DNA from: an uncultured Veillonellaceae bacterium
Lineage (GTDB): Bacteria > Bacillota > Negativicutes > Veillonellales > Dialisteraceae
Direction: 5' to 3'
Assembly (NCBI GenBank): GCA_958348245.1
Contig: CATVYJ010000009.1
Span: forward strand, 1-64,000
DNA: 64,000 bases
The position numbers were made by a program, and so were the translations under genes. Positions within the stretch are counted from its first letter, which is position 1, and each line of letters opens with the position of its first letter. Below, piece by piece: positions 31,839 through 41,030 of the stretch. The notes under the pieces were generated by a model. It made no database searches. It was not told where the DNA came from and saw only the letters and a program-made list of their open reading frames with translations.

Positions 31839-32330
31839 ATGCATGCAGCGATTGTCATGGGCAGCGACTCCGATCTGCCGACCATGAAGAAAGCCTTTGA
31901 AATTCTGGACCAGTTCGGCGTTTCCTACGACGTGGCGCTCGCCTCGGCGCACCGCACGCCGCAGAAGCTGGCCGATTTCGTCGCGGCGGAAGAAGAAAAG
32001 GGCGTCACCTGCTACATCGCGGGGGCGGGCATGGCGGCGGCGCTCCCCGGCGTGGTGGCGAGCCTCACCGCAAAGCCGGTCATCGGCGTGCCGCTCTCGG
32101 GCGCGAAGCTCGACGGCATGGACGCGCTCCTCTCCATCGTGCAGATGCCCTCGGGCATGCCCGTGGCGACGGTGGCCATCGACGGCGCGAAAAACGGGGC
32201 GCTGCTTGCCGTGCAGATCGGCGCGGCGTCGGACGCGGCGCTCGCGGAACAGTACAAGGCGTACCGCGAAGACATGGCCCGTCAGATTTATGAAAAAGAC
32301 GCGAAGCTCCAGCAAGAACTGGGCCGCTGA
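31839..32330 (+). CDS. purE: 5-(carboxyamino)imidazole ribonucleotide mutase / AIR carboxylase
   Basis: A 163-residue PurE. It makes CAIR either from N5-CAIR (class I) or from AIR and CO2 (class II). MGSDSDLPTMKKA near the N-terminus and ASAHRTPQKL are standard. The usual AGAGGAAHLPG motif reads AGAGMAAALPG here, so the histidine is replaced by alanine. No purK, which class I enzymes need, lies in this cluster. AAAGGAGG precedes the start, and purC follows after 50 bases. Confidence 0.93.
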   Translation: MHAAIVMGSDSDLPTMKKAFEILDQFGVSYDVALASAHRTPQKLADFVAAEEEKGVTCYIAGAGMAAALPGVVASLTAKPVIGVPLSGAKLDGMDALLSIVQMPSGMPVATVAIDGAKNGALLAVQIGAASDAALAEQYKAYREDMARQIYEKDAKLQQELGR

Positions 32331-32380
32331 TTTTACCATCCGTTTTATGTATGGGAGCCCTCTGGGCGGAAGGAGACATC

Positions 32381-33244
32381 ATGAAAGAATACAAACCCTT
32401 TAAATCCGGCAAAGTGCGCGAACTCTACGATCTCGGCGACAGCCTCGTCATGGTCTGCACGGACCGCATTTCCGCATTCGACAGCATCCTGAAGGAACCG
32501 ATCCCGAAGAAGGGGGAAGTGCTGAACCGCATGTCCGAATTCTGGTTTGACTTCACGAAGGACATCGTGCCGAACCACATGATTTCCATCGACACGAAGG
32601 ATATGCCGGAATTTTTCCAGACGCCGGAATTTGAAGGGCGCAGCATGAAGACGATGAAGCTCGACATGATCCCCGTGGAATGCATCGTCCGCGGCTACAT
32701 CACGGGCAGCGGCTGGGAAAGCTACCAGAAGGACGGCACGGTCTGCGGCATCGCGCTCCCCGAAGGGCTCCAGGAATGCCAGAAGCTCCCGCAGCCGATC
32801 TTCACGCCCTCCACAAAAGCGCCCGTGGGCGAGCACGACCAGAATATCTCCATGGACGAAGGCGTGGAATGGGTGGAAAAATATTTCCCCGGCAAGGGCA
32901 GAGAATACATGGAAAAGCTCTCCGAACTGACGCTGGCGCTCTACAATAAATGCGCCGCCTACGCGCTGGAGAAGGGCATCATCATCGCCGACACGAAGTT
33001 CGAATTCGGCCTGAACGAAGCGGGCGAGGTCGTCCTGGGCGACGAAATGCTCACGCCGGACAATTCCCGCTTCTGGCCGCTCGAAGGATACAAGCCGGGC
33101 CAGGGCCAGCCGTCCTATGACAAGCAGTTCGTCCGGGACTACCTCACCGCGCATCCCGGAGACAGCCTGCCGCAGGATATCATCGACAAGACCATCGCGA
33201 AGTACGAAGAAGCGTACGAAATGCTCACGGGCAAGAAATTCTGA
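32381..33244 (+). CDS. purC: SAICAR synthetase
   Basis: A 287-residue enzyme that joins CAIR with aspartate using ATP. Conserved stretches include GKVRELYDLGD (about 8-18), VCTDRISAFDSILKEPIP, VECIVRGYITGSGWESYQKD and DTKFEFGLNEAGEVVLGDE with LTPDNSRFWP. It is the longer form with the YDKQFVRDYL tail. The ATG at 32381 follows AAGGAGACATC. An earlier ATG at 32351 has no ribosome-binding site. Confidence 0.96.
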   Translation: MKEYKPFKSGKVRELYDLGDSLVMVCTDRISAFDSILKEPIPKKGEVLNRMSEFWFDFTKDIVPNHMISIDTKDMPEFFQTPEFEGRSMKTMKLDMIPVECIVRGYITGSGWESYQKDGTVCGIALPEGLQECQKLPQPIFTPSTKAPVGEHDQNISMDEGVEWVEKYFPGKGREYMEKLSELTLALYNKCAAYALEKGIIIADTKFEFGLNEAGEVVLGDEMLTPDNSRFWPLEGYKPGQGQPSYDKQFVRDYLTAHPGDSLPQDIIDKTIAKYEEAYEMLTGKKF

Positions 33245-33287
33245 TGACCCCGCGTATCCCCGCTCGTTTTTCTGACAGGAGGCTCCC

Positions 33288-34703
33288 GTGATCCACACAT
33301 CTTTTACCACTTATGACGACAAGCCCCATGAAGAGTGCGGCGTCTTCGGCATTTTCGACCGCACGGCCAACGCCGCCCTCGAGGTATACTACGGCCTCTT
33401 TTCCCTGCAGCACCGCGGGCAGGAAAGCGCCGGCATGACCGTCTCCGACGGGGAGTCCATGGAGACTTTCCGCGGGATGGGCCTCGTGACGGAAGTCTTC
33501 CGGGATTTCCCGGTGAAACAGGGCCATATCGGCATCGGCCACGTGCGGTACAGCACCACCGGCTCGTCCATTCCGAGCAACGTGCAGCCTCTGCAGGTGG
33601 ACTGCGCGGAAGGCCCCATCGCGCTCGCGCACAACGGCAATCTCATCAATACGGCGCCGCTCCGCCGGCAGCTCCTCCTGGACGGCGCGGACTTCCAGAC
33701 CACCATGGACACGGAAGTCATCATCAAGCTCATCGCCCGCTCCCGGGAGACGGCGGTGGAAGACAAGATCAAGGAAGTGATGGGCGTCCTCCGCGGAGCC
33801 TACGCCCTCGTGGCCTCGACGGAACACGCCATCTACGGCGTGCGCGACCCCTTCGGCTACCGGCCTCTCGTGATCGGAAAGACGGACACGGGATATGTGC
33901 TCGCTTCCGAGACGTGCGCCCTCGACGCCATCGACGCGTCCTTCGTACGGGACGTGCTCCCCGGAGAGATCGTCACCATCGACGACAGCGGCGTGAAGAG
34001 CACCCTGTACGAACCGGCGCGGCATCACCGCCGGGCGGTGTGTTCGTTCGAGTACATTTACTTCGCCCGTCCGGACTCCGTCATGAACGGCCAGAGCATC
34101 TACCAGGCGCGCCTCAATATGGGCCGCGCGCTCTGGGAAGAGACGCACTACGACGGCGACGTGGTGATGAGCGTGCCCGATTCGGGCAACGTGGCGGCTC
34201 TCGGCTATTCCTACGCGTCGGGCATTCCCTACTCGGAAGGGTTCCTGAAGAATAAATACATGGGCCGCACGTTCATCCAGCCGGACCAGAAGCAGCGCGA
34301 ACGCGCCGTGCGGATGAAGCTCAACCCCATCGGGCTCAACGTGAAGGGCAAGCGCATCATCCTCATCGACGACTCCATCGTGCGGGGCACCACGAGCGGC
34401 ATCATCATCCGCATGCTCCGGAACGCCGGCGCGGCGGAAATCAAGCTGTGCATCAGCTCCCCGCCGGTGAAGTATCCCTGCTTCTTCGGCATCGACACGG
34501 CGGAGCGCCGCCAGCTCATCGCGGCGAAGCACTCCACGGAGGAAATCTGCCGCCTCATCGGCGCGGACGATCTGCACTACCTCTCGCAGGAAGGGCTGGC
34601 GAAGGCCATCAGCGCCCTCCGCGGAGAAGACATGTGCTTCGCCTGCTTCGACGGCAAATATGCGGAACCGCTTCCCGAATCGATGGAAGCGCGGGTGAAA
34701 TAA
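33288..34703 (+). CDS. purF: Amidophosphoribosyltransferase
   Basis: A 471-residue enzyme of the first committed purine step (PRPP and glutamine to phosphoribosylamine). The N-terminal nucleophile is Cys17 in HEECGVFGIF, preceded by a 16-residue propeptide. The PRPP loop is RIILIDDSIVRGTTS. Four cysteines expected for a Bacillus-type [4Fe-4S] cluster are present (VCSFEYIYF, KYPCFFGID and the CFAC pair near the end), so it should be the oxygen-sensitive Fe-S form. GGAGGCTCCC precedes the start; purM follows after 10 bases. Confidence 0.97.
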   Translation: MIHTSFTTYDDKPHEECGVFGIFDRTANAALEVYYGLFSLQHRGQESAGMTVSDGESMETFRGMGLVTEVFRDFPVKQGHIGIGHVRYSTTGSSIPSNVQPLQVDCAEGPIALAHNGNLINTAPLRRQLLLDGADFQTTMDTEVIIKLIARSRETAVEDKIKEVMGVLRGAYALVASTEHAIYGVRDPFGYRPLVIGKTDTGYVLASETCALDAIDASFVRDVLPGEIVTIDDSGVKSTLYEPARHHRRAVCSFEYIYFARPDSVMNGQSIYQARLNMGRALWEETHYDGDVVMSVPDSGNVAALGYSYASGIPYSEGFLKNKYMGRTFIQPDQKQRERAVRMKLNPIGLNVKGKRIILIDDSIVRGTTSGIIIRMLRNAGAAEIKLCISSPPVKYPCFFGIDTAERRQLIAAKHSTEEICRLIGADDLHYLSQEGLAKAISALRGEDMCFACFDGKYAEPLPESMEARVK

Positions 34704-34713
34704 GGAGGAATCC

Positions 34714-35778
34714 ATGAGCGAAAAGAAGAAAGGTCTCACCTACGCGGAGGCCGGCGTGGACATCGACGCCGGCGAGCGCGAAGTGGAACTCATCAAGGAC
34801 AGCGTGAAAGCCACCTACACGGAAGGCGTGCTGGGCGACCTGGGCGGATTCGGCGGCCTGTACACGCTGAAGCAGGTAACGGAAGAGATGGAAGAGCCGG
34901 TGCTCGTCTCCGGCACGGACGGCGTGGGCACGAAGCTGCGCCTGGCCATCGATATGGGCATCCACGGCACCATCGGCCAGGACTGCGTGGCCATGAGCGT
35001 GAACGACGTGCTCGTCCAGGGCGCGCGGCCCCTCTTCTTCCTCGACTACATCGCCACGGGCAAGCTCACGCCGGAACTGATGGCCGACATCGTAAAGGGC
35101 GTGGCCGACGCGTGCATTGAGTCCGGGTGCGCGCTCCTCGGCGGGGAAACCGCGGAAATGGCGGGCTTCTACGCCGCGGGCGACTACGACGTGGCGGGCT
35201 TTGCCGTGGGCGTGGTGGACCGGAAACGCCTCATCACCGGCGAGACCATCCGTCCCGGCGACGTCATCCTCGGGCTGCCCTCGTCGGGCGTCCATTCCAA
35301 CGGCTATTCCCTCGTGCGCCGCATCATCAGCGACAACGGCCTCGATCTCGGCAAAGTGTACGGAGATATGGACAAGCCCCTCGGCGAAGTGCTTCTCACG
35401 CCGACCCGCCTCTATCCGAAGGCGGTCCTCCCCGTGATGAAGGAAGTGACGCTCAAAGGGCTCGTGCACATCACCGGCGGCGGCTTCTACGACAACATCC
35501 CCCGGGTGCTTCCCGAAGGGTGCCGCGCCGTCATCGACGCCGACCAGTGGCCGGTCCCGCCCGTCTTCCCCTTCCTCATGAAAGAAGGGGGCGTGGAGGC
35601 GCGCGAAATGTACCGCACGTTCAACTGCGGGCTCGGCATGCTCCTCATCTGCGCGCCGGAAGACGCGGAGAAAGCGAAAGCCGTCCTCGCCGCGCACGGG
35701 GAAGCGGTGTATGAAGCGGGCCGCATCGAAGAAGGCCCCCATGACGTAGTGGTGACAGGCGGTCTTTTCCATGAATAA
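34714..35778 (+). CDS. purM: AIR synthetase
   Basis: A 354-residue PurM that closes the imidazole ring of FGAM with ATP. It shows YAEAGVDIDAGEREVELIKD near the N-terminus, LVSGTDGVGTKLRLA, IGQDCVAMSVNDVLVQGARP, LLGGETAEM and VHITGGGFYDNIPRVLP. AAGGAGGAATCC precedes the start. The stop overlaps purN by 8 bases, so the two are translationally coupled. Confidence 0.97.
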   Translation: MSEKKKGLTYAEAGVDIDAGEREVELIKDSVKATYTEGVLGDLGGFGGLYTLKQVTEEMEEPVLVSGTDGVGTKLRLAIDMGIHGTIGQDCVAMSVNDVLVQGARPLFFLDYIATGKLTPELMADIVKGVADACIESGCALLGGETAEMAGFYAAGDYDVAGFAVGVVDRKRLITGETIRPGDVILGLPSSGVHSNGYSLVRRIISDNGLDLGKVYGDMDKPLGEVLLTPTRLYPKAVLPVMKEVTLKGLVHITGGGFYDNIPRVLPEGCRAVIDADQWPVPPVFPFLMKEGGVEAREMYRTFNCGLGMLLICAPEDAEKAKAVLAAHGEAVYEAGRIEEGPHDVVVTGGLFHE

Positions 35779-36391
35779 AAAAATCCTCATCTTTGCGTCC
35801 GGCCGCGGCTCCAACGCGGAGGCCATCCACAGCGCCTGCGAAGACGGCACCGTGAAAGGCACCGTGGTGGGCGTCGTGTGCGACCATGCGGACGCGCAGG
35901 TCCTCGAGCGGGCGAAACGCTGGGGCGTGCCTTCCGTGGTCATCGAGAAAAAAGACTACCCGGACAAGGCCGCCTTCGACGACGCCATCCTCCAGGCGGC
36001 CGAGTCCTTCGCGCCGGATCTCATCTGCCTCGCGGGCTACATGCGCATCTGCGGGGAAAATCTCATCCATGCCTTTCCGAACCGCATCCTCAATATCCAT
36101 CCGGCGCTCCTGCCGAGCTTCCGCGGCCTCCATGCGCAGCGGCAGGCCGTCGAAGCGGGCGTGAAAGTGGCGGGCTGCACCGTCCACTTCGTCGGCACCG
36201 GACTGGACGACGGCCCCATCATCACCCAGACGGCGGTTCCCGTCTACGACGACGATACGGAAGACACCCTGTCCGCGCGCATCCTCGAGCAGGAACACCC
36301 GGCGTACGTGCGGACCGTCAAAGCGTTTTGTGACGGCGCCCTCCATGTGGACGGGCACAAAGTCACCGGTATGCATGCAAAGGAGCAGTGA
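35771..36391 (+). CDS. purN: Phosphoribosylglycinamide formyltransferase
   Basis: A 206-residue folate-dependent GAR transformylase. The phosphate-binding FASGRGSNAEAIHSA lies at about 8-22. The catalytic elements ILNIHPALLPSF (Asn, His) and VGTGLDDGPIITQ (Asp) are intact. It starts within the 3' end of purM. purH follows after 6 bases. Confidence 0.96.
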   Translation: MNKKILIFASGRGSNAEAIHSACEDGTVKGTVVGVVCDHADAQVLERAKRWGVPSVVIEKKDYPDKAAFDDAILQAAESFAPDLICLAGYMRICGENLIHAFPNRILNIHPALLPSFRGLHAQRQAVEAGVKVAGCTVHFVGTGLDDGPIITQTAVPVYDDDTEDTLSARILEQEHPAYVRTVKAFCDGALHVDGHKVTGMHAKEQ

Positions 36392-36397
36392 TATCAA

Positions 36398-37936
36398 TTG
36401 ACCATTAAAAGAGCGTTGATCAGCGTATCCGACAAGACCGGCGTGGTGGAGTTTGCCAGAGGCCTTCACGAACTGGGCGTGGAAATCATTTCCACCGGCG
36501 GCACCATGAAAGCCATCGCGGCGGCGGGCATCCCGGTCACCTCCGTCTCCGACGTGACGGGCTTTCCGGAAATGATGGACGGCCGCGTGAAGACCCTCCA
36601 TCCCAAAATCCACGGGGGCATCCTCGCCATCCGGGACAATCCGGAGCACGTGAAAGCCATGGAAGAACACGGCATCACCCCCATCGACCTTGTGGCGGTG
36701 AATCTCTATCCCTTCCGCCAGACCATCGCCAAGCCCGGCGTGACGCTTGCCGAAGCCATTGAAAATATCGACATCGGCGGCCCCTCCATGGTGCGCGCCG
36801 CGGCGAAGAATTACAAATACGTGGCCATCGTGGTAGACCCCGCTCAGTACGGCGAGATCCTCACGCGCATCAAGGAAGACACCCTCACGGAAGAGTTCCG
36901 CCTGAAACTGTCCCAGAAAGCGTTCCTCCATACGGGCCTCTACGACTGCGCCATCGCGGACTACCTCGAGAAGCAGGCGGACGGCGGCAGCGTCATGCCC
37001 GACGTGTTCAGCCTGGCCTACACGAAGATTCAGGACCTGCGCTACGGGGAAAACCCGCACCAGCAGGCGGCCTTCTACAAGGATCCGGAAGAGACGGGCG
37101 GCATCGCCGCGGCGAAGCAGCTCCACGGGAAAGAGCTCTCCTACAACAACATTGTGGATATGGAAGCGGCGTGGGATCTCGCCATGGAATGGAAAGACAC
37201 CCCCGCGTGCGCCATCATCAAGCACACCAACCCCTGCGGCACCGCTCTCGGCGCGACCCCGGCGGAAGCGTTCCGGCGCGCCTTTGAAGCGGACAGCAAA
37301 TCCGCTTTCGGCGGCATCGTCGCCATGAACCGCGAATGCGACAAAGAGACCGCGGAAGCGATGAAGCCCATTTTCTTCGAAGTCGTCATGGCGCCGAAGT
37401 TCTCTCAGGAAGCGCTGGACGTGCTCGGCACGAAGAAAAATATCCGCCTCATCGAAGTGCCCGAACTGTCCAGGCCGGAACTGCAGATCAAAAAAGTCTC
37501 CGGCGGCTGCCTCCTCCAGACCCCGGACGACAGCGCGGAGACCCGCGAAGACTGCACGGTCGTCACGGACCGCGCCCCCACGGAAGACGAATGGGCGGCC
37601 ATGGAATTTGCGTGGAAGATCGTGAAGCACGTGAAGTCGAACGCCATCGTCCTCACCGGCAAAGACGTGACCTACGGCGTGGGCGCGGGGCAGATGAACC
37701 GCGTGGGCTCCGCGGACATCGCCATCGCCGAAGCGGGCGAAAAGGCGAAAGGCTCCGTCATGGCCTCCGACGCGTTCTTCCCCTTCGGCGACACCGTCGA
37801 AGCGGCGGGCAAGGCGGGCGTCACCGCCGTCATCCAGCCGGGCGGCTCCATCCGGGACCAGGAATCCATCGACATGGCCAACAAATACGGCATCGCCATG
37901 GTCTTCACCGGACACCGCCATTTCCGTCACGGATAA
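36398..37936 (+). CDS. purH: Bifunctional AICAR formyltransferase / IMP cyclohydrolase
   Basis: A 512-residue bifunctional enzyme for the last two steps to IMP. The N-terminal IMP cyclohydrolase part has ISVSDKTGVVEFARGLHELG and GRVKTLHPKIHGGILA. The C-terminal transformylase has YNNIVDMEAAW, IIKHTNPCGTALG and the ending VFTGHRHFRHG. The start is TTG at 36398, 12 bases after AAGGAG; no ATG or GTG fits the conserved N-terminus. The unusual start may lower translation in this run of coupled genes. Confidence 0.95.
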   Translation: MTIKRALISVSDKTGVVEFARGLHELGVEIISTGGTMKAIAAAGIPVTSVSDVTGFPEMMDGRVKTLHPKIHGGILAIRDNPEHVKAMEEHGITPIDLVAVNLYPFRQTIAKPGVTLAEAIENIDIGGPSMVRAAAKNYKYVAIVVDPAQYGEILTRIKEDTLTEEFRLKLSQKAFLHTGLYDCAIADYLEKQADGGSVMPDVFSLAYTKIQDLRYGENPHQQAAFYKDPEETGGIAAAKQLHGKELSYNNIVDMEAAWDLAMEWKDTPACAIIKHTNPCGTALGATPAEAFRRAFEADSKSAFGGIVAMNRECDKETAEAMKPIFFEVVMAPKFSQEALDVLGTKKNIRLIEVPELSRPELQIKKVSGGCLLQTPDDSAETREDCTVVTDRAPTEDEWAAMEFAWKIVKHVKSNAIVLTGKDVTYGVGAGQMNRVGSADIAIAEAGEKAKGSVMASDAFFPFGDTVEAAGKAGVTAVIQPGGSIRDQESIDMANKYGIAMVFTGHRHFRHG

Positions 37937-37948
37937 AAGGAGGACCCC

Positions 37949-39223
37949 ATGAAGGTACTTGTCATCGGCAGCGGCGGCCGGGAGCACGCTCTCTGCTGGA
38001 AGCTCGCCCAGAGCAAAGACGTGGAAAAAGTGTACGCCATCCCCGGCAGCGACGGCATGCAGGATGTGGCCGTGCCCGTCCCCGTGGCGAGCCAGGAAGA
38101 TATCGTGGACTTCGCCCGGCTCATGCAGGTGGACCTCACCGTAGCGGGGCCGGAGACGGTTCTCGCCGAAGGGCTTGCCGACAGATTCCGCGAAGCGGGG
38201 CTCGCCTTCTTCGGCCCGTCGCAGGCGGCGGCGCGCATTGAAGGCTCCAAGGGCTTCGCGAAGGAACTCATGAAGAAATACGGCATCCCCACCGCGGCGT
38301 ACCGCACCTTCACCGACGAAGCGGAAGCGGCGGCGTATGTGAAGACGCAGCCCTGCCCGCTCGTTATCAAGGCGGACGGCCTCGCCGCGGGGAAGGGCGT
38401 CGTCATCGCGCAGACCGCTGAAGAAGCGGAGGCGGCCGTGCACGACATGATGGAAGGGCGCGCCTTCGGCAGCGCGGGCGCCACCGTGGTCATTGAAGAA
38501 TACATGGAAGGGGAAGAAGCGAGCGTCCTCGCTTTCTGCGACGGCAGGACCATCGTCCCCATGATTTCCTCGCAGGACCACAAGCGCATCCGCGACAACG
38601 ACGAAGGGCCGAACACCGGCGGGATGGGGGCCTACGCGCCCGCGCCGGTCATGACGCCCGAACTCATGAAGACCGTACAGGACACCATTCTCCAGCCCGC
38701 GTGCGACGCCATGGCAGCGGAGGGCTTCCCCTTCGTGGGCTGCCTCTACGCCGGTCTCATGATCACCGCGGACGGTCCGAAAGTGGTGGAATTCAACTGC
38801 CGCTTCGGCGACCCCGAGACGGAAGTGGTTCTGCCCATGCTCGACGCGGACCTGGCGGAGATCATGCTCCACTGCGTGAATGGCACGCTCTCTCCGGAAG
38901 ACGTGCGCTGGAAGGCGGGCTACGCCGTGGACGTGGTGCTCGCTTCCGAAGGCTACCCCGCGGGGCATGCCGACGGGGACGTCATCACCGGCCTTGAAGC
39001 GGCGCAGCATCTGGGCTGCCACATTTTCCACGCGGGCACGAAGAAGAAGAGCGGCGAATTTGTCACCGCCGGCGGCCGCGTGCTGAACGTCGTCGCCTGG
39101 GGCGACACCCTGCAGGAGGCGCGGGACCGGGCCTACGCGGGCGTGTCGTGCATCTCCTGGCGCGGCATGCAGTACCGCCGCGACATCGCGGCCAAAGGGC
39201 TCAGACATCTGGAAGAGAAATAA
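37949..39223 (+). CDS. purD: Phosphoribosylamine-glycine ligase
   Basis: A 424-residue ATP-grasp enzyme (GAR synthetase). It begins VLVIGSGGREHALCWKL, with GPSQAAARIEGSKGFAKELM, the ATP-grasp KADGLAAGKGVVIA and EFNCRFGDPETEVVLPML. AAAGGAGGACCCC precedes the start, 12 bases after purH. It is the last gene of the pur operon. Confidence 0.97.
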   Translation: MKVLVIGSGGREHALCWKLAQSKDVEKVYAIPGSDGMQDVAVPVPVASQEDIVDFARLMQVDLTVAGPETVLAEGLADRFREAGLAFFGPSQAAARIEGSKGFAKELMKKYGIPTAAYRTFTDEAEAAAYVKTQPCPLVIKADGLAAGKGVVIAQTAEEAEAAVHDMMEGRAFGSAGATVVIEEYMEGEEASVLAFCDGRTIVPMISSQDHKRIRDNDEGPNTGGMGAYAPAPVMTPELMKTVQDTILQPACDAMAAEGFPFVGCLYAGLMITADGPKVVEFNCRFGDPETEVVLPMLDADLAEIMLHCVNGTLSPEDVRWKAGYAVDVVLASEGYPAGHADGDVITGLEAAQHLGCHIFHAGTKKKSGEFVTAGGRVLNVVAWGDTLQEARDRAYAGVSCISWRGMQYRRDIAAKGLRHLEEK

Positions 39224-39231
39224 ACAAAGCA

Positions 39232-39267
39232 AAACAGTCTGCCTTCACGGGCGGGCTGTTTTTTTGC
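39232..39267 (+). terminator. Terminator of the pur operon
   Basis: AACAGTCTGCC / GGCGGGCTGTT (about 39233-39260), an 11-bp stem with G-U pairs, followed by a long T-tract. Confidence 0.88.
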
Positions 39268-39811
39268 GCCCGTTTTGCAAAGAGGCGAACGCCTTCCGCG
39301 CAGAAAAAAGCGGCCCCCCGATGCGGAGGCGGACGCGGAGGGGAACGGGAGAGAGGCGGAGGATTTTTCCGCGCGGCAGGGAAAACGCGGCGGCTTTTTT
39401 CGGCGCGTTTCTCCGCATGGGCGGGGGACGTCCTGCTTCGGGAACGCGCGGCGAAGCGGCGCGAGGGAAAAACGCAGAGAAAGAGGAGGCGCTTTGTCCG
39501 GCGCAGCCCCTTTCTTTTTTCTCTTTATATGCGTTATATACGACAGGCGTTCCCAGCGCTGCGGAACGGCAGAGAGGCGCATCGCGGCGGCGCGGGAGGG
39601 ACGCGGGCGCGCCCTGCGCGGAACGCGTCAATTTTGCGGCGGCGGCGCGCGGCGTTTGCGCTGTTTTTCCGGAATTTCATACGGAGGCGGCAGGGAAATC
39701 CGGAAAGTCTGTACGGCGCACTGCGGTTTTCTTTACAAAGGGAAAAACGGCGGAACGCCCGGCGGGACGGGGCGGACGCGGGTTTCGGCGGGAACGGCCC
39801 GGCCTGCGGAG
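39268..39811. other. Long GC-rich intergenic region, nothing firmly recognised
   Basis: The purD-pstS gap is 705 bases. This part is purine- and GC-rich and open in several frames at once, with Arg/Gly-rich translations, no ribosome-binding site and no family similarity. I regard those frames as chance. A TTTACA lies at 39732, but no complete promoter is evident. Confidence 0.5.
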
Positions 39812-39828
39812 CTTACAGTGTTTTTACA
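39812..39828 (+). promoter_or_regulatory. Candidate PhoP box upstream of pstS
   Basis: CTTACA (39812-39817) and TTTACA (39823-39828) are direct repeats with an 11-base period, matching the TTAACA-N5-TTAACA pattern of Firmicute PhoP boxes. They lie about 40 bases upstream of a weak pstS promoter region (TTGAAT/TTTACA at 39860-39871, TACACTGTAAT at 39881-39891). Confidence 0.45.
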
Positions 39829-39928
39829 AAGTAGACGGAAAAAATACATTTTCCCGTGTTTGAATTTTACACTCGTCCCGTACACTGTAATCACCGAAAC
39901 AAAGTTGGATATTTAGGGAGGAATCATA

Positions 39929-40813
39929 ATGAATCTCAAGAAAATGGCAGCTGCAGGTTTATCCGTAGTCGTTCTCGCCGGTCTCGCAGGATGCGGCGGC
40001 AGCCAGGACAAGGCGGCTGATAAAAAGGCGGAGAGCGATCTGTCCGGCCAGGTGACCGCTTCCGGTTCGTCCGCGCTTCTTCCGCTCGCCAAGGATGCGG
40101 CGGCGAAGTTCAAGGCGGAAAATCCGAAGGTATCCCTGACGCTCAATGCGGGCGGCTCCGGCACGGGCCTGAAGCAGGTTTCTGAAGGTTCGGTGGATAT
40201 CGGCATGTCCGACGTGTTTGCGGAAGAAAAGCTCCCCGCTGAAAAAGCGAAGGAACTGGTGGATCACAAGGTCTGCGTCATCACCATGGCTCCCATCGTC
40301 AATAAGGACGTGGGCGCGGCGGTGAAGAACCTCACCAAGGCGCAGATCCAGGACATCTTCACCGCGAAGGTCACGAACTGGAAAGACGTGGGCGGCCCCG
40401 ATGAACCGATCGTCCTCGTGACCCGTCCTTCCACCTCCGGCACGAGAGCGCTCTTCACGAAGTACGCCATGGACGGCAAGGAAGAAGCGTCCAACAAGTC
40501 TCTGGAAACGGACGATTCCGGCACGCTCATCCAGAGCATTTCCCAGACGAAGGGCGCCATCGGCTATGTGGCTCTGTCCTATCTGGTGAACAACAAGGAC
40601 GTGGCGACCGTGGCGATCGACGGCGTGGAACCGACGCTGGAAAACACCTACAACGGCAAGTACCCGGTCTGGGGCTATGAACACATGTACACCAAGGGCG
40701 AACCCAAGGGCGCTGTGAAATCCTTCCTCGACTATATCGTCTCCGACAAGTACGCGGGCGAACTGGAAAAACAGGGCTACGCCGTCACCTCCAAGATGAC
40801 CGTGCAGCGCTGA
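39929..40813 (+). CDS. pstS: Phosphate-binding lipoprotein PstS
   Basis: A 294-residue periplasmic phosphate receptor. The signal peptide ends in VVLAGLAGC, with the lipid cysteine at residue 22. SGSSALLPLAKDAAAKF (about 49-65), NAGGSGTGLKQVSEG and VTRPSTSGTRALF are the phosphate-binding segments. Length is normal for Firmicute PstS. AGGGAGG precedes the ATG. A 217-base gap with possible hairpins separates it from pstC, consistent with higher expression of the binding protein than of the transporter. Confidence 0.95.
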   Translation: MNLKKMAAAGLSVVVLAGLAGCGGSQDKAADKKAESDLSGQVTASGSSALLPLAKDAAAKFKAENPKVSLTLNAGGSGTGLKQVSEGSVDIGMSDVFAEEKLPAEKAKELVDHKVCVITMAPIVNKDVGAAVKNLTKAQIQDIFTAKVTNWKDVGGPDEPIVLVTRPSTSGTRALFTKYAMDGKEEASNKSLETDDSGTLIQSISQTKGAIGYVALSYLVNNKDVATVAIDGVEPTLENTYNGKYPVWGYEHMYTKGEPKGAVKSFLDYIVSDKYAGELEKQGYAVTSKMTVQR

Positions 40814-40850
40814 TGGCCTGACGCACAGAGACTGAAACAATTGACAGAAT

Positions 40851-40920
40851 GGACGGGCTGACCGTCCGGGCGAAGAGACGCTGGACAGCGTGAGTAAGAA
40901 GAACACCGTTCAGCGTTTTC
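40851..40920 (+). other. Hairpins in the pstS-pstC gap
   Basis: GGACGG-GCTGA-CCGTCC (40851-40867) is a perfect hairpin without a T-tract. ACGCTG (40878-40883) can pair with CAGCGT (40911-40916), followed by TTTTCTT, a possible leaky terminator. Either may protect the pstS message or reduce read-through. Confidence 0.3.
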
Positions 40921-41030
40921 TTCCGCCAAATTCTGGCAGAGCGCCGCGCGCCTCCTGTATCCGGCCTGGAGGGGAGGGCGGGGCTATGCCAGGTTTTGGC
41001 GTTTTCGTTTCCTGACAAAGGGGGATCACA

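Noticed and set aside
35645..39232. A 1195-codon open frame on the minus strand
   Set aside because: It is antisense to purN, purH and purD, which are unmistakable. Long antisense frames are common in this GC-rich codon usage, and the translation is His/Arg/Val-rich without any domain.
39148..39916. Three overlapping plus-strand frames of 199-228 codons in the purD-pstS gap
   Set aside because: They are Arg/Gly-rich, open simultaneously in different frames, lack ribosome-binding sites and overlap the purD terminator or pst promoter.
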